Below, piece by piece: positions 30,955-36,216 of a stretch of DNA of 36,216 nt (position 1 is the first letter of the stretch; each line of letters starts with the position of its first letter). Below the pieces are notes generated by a model. The model searched no databases. It saw nothing but the letters and a program-made list of their open reading frames with translations, and was not told the DNA's origin. The stretch covers positions 1 to 36,216 of the forward strand of contig JAEEYF010000024.1 in assembly GCA_016291655.1 (NCBI GenBank), written 5' to 3'. The position numbers were made by a program, and so were the translations under genes. Origin of the DNA: Lachnospiraceae bacterium (GTDB lineage Bacteria > Bacillota > Clostridia > Lachnospirales > Lachnospiraceae).

Positions 30955-30981
30955 AGTTTTCCTCCTGACTGTCCTATATTT

Positions 30982-32085
30982 CTATGCACCTATTTTCTCA
31001 TGCATCAGTTTCTCAACCAATTCCCGTTTTTCGTACAGTACGCATCCGCCCTCGTGGTCGTCCTTCAACAGGTCTCCGCTCTGCAATGCCATAAACAACG
31101 GCGAATGCATAGCTTCCCTGAGCGAGGTGTTTTTAATGTTCACGTCCGAATAGGGCGAGAACGGACAAGGCTCGGCTCCGCCATGGGAATTAATATGAAA
31201 GAACCCGCGTCCTGCGGCCACACAGCCACCTGACCCTTTTTCGTCTCCCGGGAAGGAAATATAAACCATTTCGGGCTTTTCCTCTCTCAGCCGGGCTATC
31301 TCTTTCTTAAGATACTCCCGCTCTTCCTCGCCGGGCGCCAGCTCCTTGCTCTCATCGGTCACCGGAACAAACTCGACGTAGATCACCGCCTTGCAGCCTC
31401 TGGATGCAAGCTCATTCAGGAAATCCTCCGAAGTCACCTCCCGAACGTTCTTGGTGGTAACAGTTACCGAAGCTCCGAAAATGAGATCCCGTTTTTTGAT
31501 CTCATCCATGTTTTGGATCAGGCGTGCATATATGCCCTCACCCCTCCTGGCATCTGTAACATCCTTCTTTCCCTCTATGCTCATGATGGGAATGAGATTT
31601 CTGCAGCTGTCAAACAGTTCAAAATAACGGTCGTCCATAAAAGTGCCGTTTGTGAAGATTGGGAACAGGATGTTTTTCTTCTTTCCCGCCGCTTCTATTA
31701 CATCCCTGCGGAGCATTGGCTCGCCGCCCGCAAGAAGAATAAAGCTGATGCCCAGATCCTCAGCCTCGTCAAAGACTCTGAACCAGTCCTCGTCCGTAAG
31801 CTGTCTTACGGGCTCGGAATCGACCGTAGCGTGATTGCATCTTGAGTAACAGCCCGCGCAGTGCAGGTTGCACCGGCTTGTAATGCTTGCGATCAAGAAC
31901 GGCGGAATGTGTTCACCGTTCTTTTCGGCCTTCCTTCTTTTTGCTGAAGCCAAGGTGCTTGCCCCTGCAAATCTGAGCATAAACCCGCTTTCCTTGGGGT
32001 TCTTGAGCGTCGATCTGATCGCATCTGCGACGACACGTTCCACGCCCTTTGTCATATATTCCTGAACATCAAATTCTTTTTCCAC
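30982..32085 (-). CDS. Radical SAM protein with C-terminal cysteine-rich (SPASM/twitch-like) region
   Basis: The 367-residue product binds a 4Fe-4S cluster and S-adenosylmethionine at CxxxCxxC: Cys72, Cys76 and Cys79 in SRCNLHCAGC. The SAM-binding LLAGGEPML motif follows near residue 117. The C-terminal part has further cysteines, GGCVAAGRG and EPCPFSPYSD, as expected for an auxiliary-cluster twitch or SPASM-like domain, and a final GGCVLYEKRE. No precursor peptide gene was seen next to it, so the substrate is unknown. The start is GTG at 32085 with AGGAGG seven bases upstream. It lies 11 nt after the OhrR-like gene and 27 nt before the peroxidase gene, so it belongs to a redox-stress operon. 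Confidence 0.9.
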   Translation of the reverse strand: MEKEFDVQEYMTKGVERVVADAIRSTLKNPKESGFMLRFAGASTLASAKRRKAEKNGEHIPPFLIASITSRCNLHCAGCYSRCNHATVDSEPVRQLTDEDWFRVFDEAEDLGISFILLAGGEPMLRRDVIEAAGKKKNILFPIFTNGTFMDDRYFELFDSCRNLIPIMSIEGKKDVTDARRGEGIYARLIQNMDEIKKRDLIFGASVTVTTKNVREVTSEDFLNELASRGCKAVIYVEFVPVTDESKELAPGEEEREYLKKEIARLREEKPEMVYISFPGDEKGSGGCVAAGRGFFHINSHGGAEPCPFSPYSDVNIKNTSLREAMHSPLFMALQSGDLLKDDHEGGCVLYEKRELVEKLMHEKIGA

Positions 32086-32096
32086 TTTCCTGCCTC

Positions 32097-32531
32097 CTAT
32101 TCGCCGTCAAGGAAAAGATACAAAAGCCTGTAAAGCTCCCTTGCATCCTTTTCGCTGAAAGAAGTGTTCTTTTGAGCCATCTTTAACGGTATATCCTTGC
32201 ATTTTTCCTTAAGCTCGTTTCCTTCCGGAGTAATGCCGATCACCGTAACGCGCTCATCTTCCTTGGAGCGTTCTCTTGTCACGTAGCCCGCCTTTTCCAT
32301 CCTCTTTAAAAGGGGAGTGAGCGTTCCCGCATCCAGATGAAGAAGACTTCCCAGCTGTCCCACGTTTACGGTCTCATGTTCCCACAGGACCATGAGGACT
32401 ACATATTGCGTGTAGGTCAAGCCCAAAGGGCTCAAGTATGGTGTATATCTTGCCACGATCTTTCGTCCGCACGCATACAGCGGAAAGCAAAGCTGATTTT
32501 TCAATAACAATTGTTCATATTCCTGAGCCAT
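32097..32531 (-). CDS. OhrR-like MarR-family redox sensor
   Basis: The product of 144 residues strongly resembles OhrR, a MarR-family repressor inactivated by organic hydroperoxides. With the start at ATG 32531, the sensing cysteine falls at position 15 in NQLCFPLYACGRKI, the same position as in Bacillus subtilis OhrR; a second cysteine is at 21. The winged-helix region has VLWEHETVNVGQLGSLLHLD, GTLTPLLKRMEKAGYV and RSKEDERV. The ATG has GAGG eight bases upstream; the GTG at 32540 overlaps that site and is less likely. It is the first gene of an operon with a radical SAM enzyme, a glutathione peroxidase and a flavodoxin. No ohr gene is nearby, which is unusual. Confidence 0.93.
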   Translation of the reverse strand: MAQEYEQLLLKNQLCFPLYACGRKIVARYTPYLSPLGLTYTQYVVLMVLWEHETVNVGQLGSLLHLDAGTLTPLLKRMEKAGYVTRERSKEDERVTVIGITPEGNELKEKCKDIPLKMAQKNTSFSEKDARELYRLLYLFLDGE

Positions 32532-32565
32532 TGTCGACACCTCATATGCTTTTACATTTTGCTAC

Positions 32566-32594
32566 ATTATATTTTGCACAATATAATTTGTCAA
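32566..32594 (-). promoter_or_regulatory. Consensus promoter with an overlapping inverted repeat, OhrR-like operon
   Basis: On the minus strand a perfect TTGACA (complement of 32589-32594) and a perfect TATAAT (complement of 32566-32571) are 17 nt apart. An inverted repeat TTATATT-TTGCAC-AATATAA (32567-32586) overlaps the -10 and spacer, a likely OhrR-type operator. Confidence 0.8.
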
Positions 32595-32648
32595 TAGATA
32601 AAAAATTGTTTTTCTGTAAACTGTCCTGTCCCTATATGCCCGCAGGCA

Positions 32649-32676
32649 TAAAAAAAGCGACCCGTTTAAGGGCCGC
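32649..32676 (-). terminator. Rho-independent terminator of eno
   Basis: On the minus strand GCGGCCC pairs with GGGTCGC (one G-T pair) around TTAAAC and runs into TTTTTTT. Confidence 0.88.
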
Positions 32677-32697
32677 AAATGTAGGATGTCTTGTAAA

Positions 32698-34076
<1,379 letters not shown>

Positions 34077-34130
34077 CAAATCTTTTCCGGTTTGGATAGA
34101 TAGCATCACATATTATTCGTAATTATAAAA

Positions 34131-34157
34131 AAATAACCTCCCCAAGGAAGGTTATTA
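34131..34157 (-). terminator. Rho-independent terminator after the Rpn locus
   Basis: On the minus strand AATAACCTTCC pairs with GGAGGTTATT around a short loop and runs into TTTTTT. It lies 12 nt after the stop of the small C-terminal ORF. Confidence 0.85.
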
Positions 34158-34168
34158 TCAACGTATCA

Positions 34169-34348
34169 TCAAATGTTATACTTACGAAACAGTTCATCAA
34201 GATACTCAGGATCAGCCGATGCTCTCTGAACATCTAAAACTTCTCCATCTTTTGAAAGACGCACCAAAAGCTGCATGAAATTATCACGCTCTTCTGCACG
34301 GCCTTTTTCAATCCCTATTTTTTCGAGTCTTTCCGCAACATCACACAT
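34169..34348 (-). CDS. Stand-alone copy of an Rpn C-terminal segment
   Basis: If started at ATG 34348 the product is 59 residues. It begins MCDVAERLEKIGIEKGRAEE, which is almost identical to residues 227 onward of the adjacent Rpn-type nuclease, then diverges to RDNFMQLLVRLSKDGEVLD and ends DELFRKYNI. The first 71 nt of shared DNA are an exact direct repeat. AAAGGAG lies 11 nt before the ATG. Two readings are possible: a separately translated small protein, or the former true C-terminus of the nuclease, cut off when the repeat was duplicated. The tail EYLDELFRKYNI is typical of Rpn family ends, which favours the second origin; translation today is unproven. Confidence 0.55.
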   Translation of the reverse strand: MCDVAERLEKIGIEKGRAEERDNFMQLLVRLSKDGEVLDVQRASADPEYLDELFRKYNI

Positions 34349-34366
34349 ACTCTTGATCTCTCCTTT
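34296..34366. repeat. 71-bp exact direct repeat, copy 1 (copy 2 at 34537-34607)
   Basis: Both copies begin GCACGGCC and end CTCTCCTTT on the plus strand with no difference over 71 nt. Copy 2 lies inside the Rpn-type gene and encodes KGEIKSMCDVAERLEKIGIE. Copy 1 lies over the end of that gene and the small downstream ORF. Recombination between them would delete 241 bp and join the nuclease to the downstream tail. Confidence 0.92.
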
Positions 34367-34589
34367 ACGCTTGGGTATTCTGCCCCTCTTCAAGAGCTTT
34401 TCTGAGTTCCTCAATCGGGATCTGCGAACGTGATGCCGCCTCAGCCAAGGTGAATATCCCGTCTTTAATTAAACCGACATATACGATTTTTTGACCTTCC
34501 GCACGACCTTCTGCACGGCCTTCTGCACGGCCTTCCGCACGGCCTTTTTCAATCCCTATTTTTTCGAGTCTTTCCGCAACATCACACAT
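34365..34589 (-). other. Possible internal translation start giving a short C-terminal Rpn form
   Basis: ATG 34589 is in frame with the large Rpn gene (codon 227) and is preceded by AAAGGAG, 11 nt away. It would give a 74-residue protein covering the C-terminal helical region without the nuclease core. As I recall, some Rpn genes make such gene-within-gene products that restrain the full-length nuclease. Here it is only a possibility. Confidence 0.4.
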
Positions 34590-35267
34590 ACTCTTGATCT
34601 CTCCTTTCTTTGAATCTAACAAGACCTCCTCGTAACGCGAGTCCTGTGTCAAAGTGCTGAACAATTTGAGAATTGCATCCGTATGCTTAATTTCTTCATC
34701 GTCATCCGGAATATACGCCGGATCATTTCTTTTCTTTGAAAAAAATCTTGCAACATGCTTAAAATCACTTTGAAACTTATTAATTGTTTTCTCATCCAGC
34801 CAAGAGATCTCAAACACGTTTACTTTACAATCATTCACAAAAGGAACCAACTCTTTGGGGATATTCATGATCTCACTCAATCGCTTCGGCGCACTCCAAT
34901 GCTTATCTCCAAAGTAAAGAACTATGTTAACCACCGGATACGGCTTTTTTTCGCCAAGTTGACTTCTATACGAAGCACCTTCATATCCCATTATCCGAAT
35001 AGGCATATTGGGATCGATCCCTGTCTGGTTTTCAAGTCCAAGCAAAGCAACTTTAACCCCAAACTTCACCCAATGTTTCAATACATCCTGTTCCAGTTCA
35101 TGAATAAGCCCGTCATTAACATTTCTATACATAGAATGTACCGGAACATCAACAAGCTCTTCCTCACTGATCTTATTTTTGCCATTGAAAAGGAAAACAT
35201 TTACGATGTCGGCAAAAACATCGTTAAAACTTGCAAGTACCTTTTCAGTAATGTCTTTTTCAGCCAT
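34365..35267 (-). CDS. Rpn-family PD-(D/E)XK nuclease / putative transposase
   Basis: The 300-residue product resembles the Rpn (recombination-promoting nuclease, formerly transposase_31-like) family. It has the N-terminal DITEKVLASFNDVFADIVNV, then VKFGVKVALLGLENQTGIDP (D...EXQ-type nuclease core near residue 70-90) and MGYEGASYRSQL, then VVNIVLYFGDKHWSAPKRLSE near 118. The C-terminal part is charged and helical, with a GRAE array four times from 12-bp repeats at about residues 238-254, and a final short helix-turn region. Members cleave DNA and promote RecA-independent recombination; some act in phage defence. An internal in-frame ATG (codon 227) has an AAAGGAG site. The ATG at 35267 has AGGAA eight bases upstream. 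Confidence 0.85.
   Translation of the reverse strand: MAEKDITEKVLASFNDVFADIVNVFLFNGKNKISEEELVDVPVHSMYRNVNDGLIHELEQDVLKHWVKFGVKVALLGLENQTGIDPNMPIRIMGYEGASYRSQLGEKKPYPVVNIVLYFGDKHWSAPKRLSEIMNIPKELVPFVNDCKVNVFEISWLDEKTINKFQSDFKHVARFFSKKRNDPAYIPDDDEEIKHTDAILKLFSTLTQDSRYEEVLLDSKKGEIKSMCDVAERLEKIGIEKGRAEGRAEGRAEGRAEGQKIVYVGLIKDGIFTLAEAASRSQIPIEELRKALEEGQNTQA
34501..34548 (-). repeat. Four tandem 12-bp repeats inside the Rpn gene
   Basis: GCACGGCCTTCT-type units at 34501, 34513, 34525 and 34537 encode repeated Gly-Arg-Ala-Glu on the minus strand. Unit length is a multiple of three, so gain or loss of copies would keep the frame. Confidence 0.9.
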
Positions 35268-35378
35268 CCGTTAATTCCTTTCTGCTGCTTATTAAACCGG
35301 AAATTGGTCTATATAAACAGAGAAGGATCTTTGATGCTGAACGGGGTCTTTTCTTCTATGCCCGCATTTTACATTAAT

Positions 35379-35407
35379 ATTATACTTAGTCGCCATGGCT
35401 TTATCAA
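35379..35407 (-). promoter_or_regulatory. Promoter of the Rpn-type gene
   Basis: On the minus strand TTGATA (complement of 35402-35407) and a perfect TATAAT (complement of 35379-35384) are 17 nt apart. The remaining gap up to 35587 holds no gene that I can see. Confidence 0.65.
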
Positions 35408-35587
35408 GCAAAAGGTTTATTAATTCCCCCCATCATAGGTTTTGCATGGCAACATGCCCAAATCTGTTTTACAAACCATGCCTTATTCTTAACCGAATTT
35501 TTGGCATATCCGATTACATTATAAAATAGGACAAAAATGTTACATTATGTCAGTAATTTTTTCCAAACCCCCACCCGTGGGCTGCTT

Positions 35588-36216
35588 CTACTTTTCATCA
35601 CCATCCGGTAGCGGCACAGTCTCCGTGTAATCATAGTTGAAATCATAGGTGATGTTCACCCTCACGGGACTCCACACGGCGTAAAGCTTCAGGTTGTCCG
35701 CGTCCGTGATGTCCCAGAGCATATCCTTCGTGATCAGCCGCCCGTCCGCGTCTCCGTGTATCGCGCGGTGCTCGTCATCAAAGACGTAGCCGGTTGACCA
35801 TGCTATAAATTTATATCCGTACCGAGTGGGCGAAGGGAGCGTCACGGCGGTCTCTCCGTAGGTTACGATGACCATCTTTTTGTCGTTCCCCGCAAGGTCT
35901 ATCGCGTCGTACTTCCAATGCTCGCAGTAGTCAAGGTCAACAGCATACTTCCTCTGTATCCACTTGGCATAGAGCACAACGTCCTCTTCCATCCTGAATA
36001 CGCTGCCGTACGGCACCGCAGTTCCCTCTCCGAACCTCTCCGTATACCATCCGTCAAAGGAATAGCCCGGTCTCTTCGGTTTCGGGAGCATGTTTCCTCC
36101 CGAAAGGACTGTGTTGTATATCACGATGCCACTTGTCCGCTCGCCCGTTCCCGTTTCGCTAAAGACACCGCCCATGGGATCCAGCGTGACGTTGATCCGC
36201 TTTCTCGTCCAAACAC
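35588..36216 (-). CDS. C-terminal part of an InlB/Flg_new repeat surface protein, cut by the window edge
   Basis: The frame is open to the right edge, so the gene starts outside the window; about 209 residues are seen. They hold at least one and probably two InlB B-repeats (Listeria-Bacteroides or Flg_new type). The first runs from VTLDPMGG to KRPGYSFDGWYTE and ends LYAKW. The second, more divergent, runs from DLDYCEHW to TRYGYKFIAWSTGY and ends LKLYAVW. These repeats are beta-grasp-like modules of extracellular proteins. The end is VPLPDGDEK, with no LPXTG motif or anchor visible, so how it stays at the surface is unclear. The ATG at 36175 is internal, since the repeat sequence continues in front of it. 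Confidence 0.85.
   Translation of the reverse strand, partial: VWTRKRINVTLDPMGGVFSETGTGERTSGIVIYNTVLSGGNMLPKPKRPGYSFDGWYTERFGEGTAVPYGSVFRMEEDVVLYAKWIQRKYAVDLDYCEHWKYDAIDLAGNDKKMVIVTYGETAVTLPSPTRYGYKFIAWSTGYVFDDEHRAIHGDADGRLITKDMLWDITDADNLKLYAVWSPVRVNITYDFNYDYTETVPLPDGDEK

Noticed and set aside
34501..34548. Short regular repeats as a possible CRISPR array
   Set aside because: The units are 12 bp, directly adjacent and in frame within a coding region, with no spacers or cas genes.

Overview
The window looks like chromosome of an anaerobic Bacillota, most likely a clostridial Lachnospiraceae-type bacterium. This is inferred from strong AGGAGG-type ribosome sites, consensus TTGACA/TATAAT promoters with 17-nt spacers, a pyruvate:ferredoxin oxidoreductase, an archaeal-type aspartyl-tRNA synthetase, GGDEF and MCP signalling genes, an Rpn-family nuclease and InlB/Flg_new surface repeats. 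No rRNA, tRNA, CRISPR array, prophage or insertion-sequence transposase gene was seen.

Layout. 1-4267: the N-terminal half of nifJ (minus, cut by the left edge), asnA (plus) and a DUF2804 gene (minus). 4469-7405: a Cache-type chemoreceptor converging on degV. 7575-10000: a minus-strand operon of aldo/keto reductase with ferredoxin domain, sce7726-like nuclease-fold protein and YugP-type metallopeptidase. 10189-11799: a fused membrane/spermidine-synthase-like protein. 11851-13196: azlC-azlD plus a small unknown gene. 13284-15349: an SPFH protein coupled to a ribbon-helix-helix (RHH) protein, then a VanZ-family gene. 15350-16001: a long non-coding stretch. 16002-19449: a GGDEF protein with an apparent RHH tail, an SLC13-type permease and an MntP-ZIP fusion. 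19507-20145: an RpiB/LacAB isomerase. 20548-27525: TetR, MptD-type S component, EcfT, a 1076-residue protein fusing two EcfA ATPases to an ABC-exporter half-transporter, and a partner half-transporter. 27587-29756: a second TetR gene and aspS. 29959-32531: OhrR-like regulator, radical SAM, glutathione peroxidase and flavodoxin (minus). 32698-33999: eno. 34169-35267: an Rpn nuclease gene with a duplicated C-terminal segment. 35588-36216: the C-terminal end of an InlB-repeat surface protein.

The strongest candidate for an undescribed system is the 20.5-27.5 kb operon. An operator-bearing TetR gene precedes a complete ECF importer whose two ATPases are covalently joined to one half of a heterodimeric ABC exporter-fold transporter, with the other half encoded next. 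All three ATPase sites in the fusion look intact. A metallophore, haem or similar scarce cofactor is a reasonable but unproven substrate.

Two families of non-coding repeats are also notable. One is a 29-nt palindromic element found as pairs or singles at five places; its terminal TGA is exactly the stop codon of three genes, and of a fourth in a degenerate copy. The other is a roughly 135-nt element folding into a cloverleaf-like set of nested hairpins, with two copies that differ by compensatory changes and a third related mosaic.
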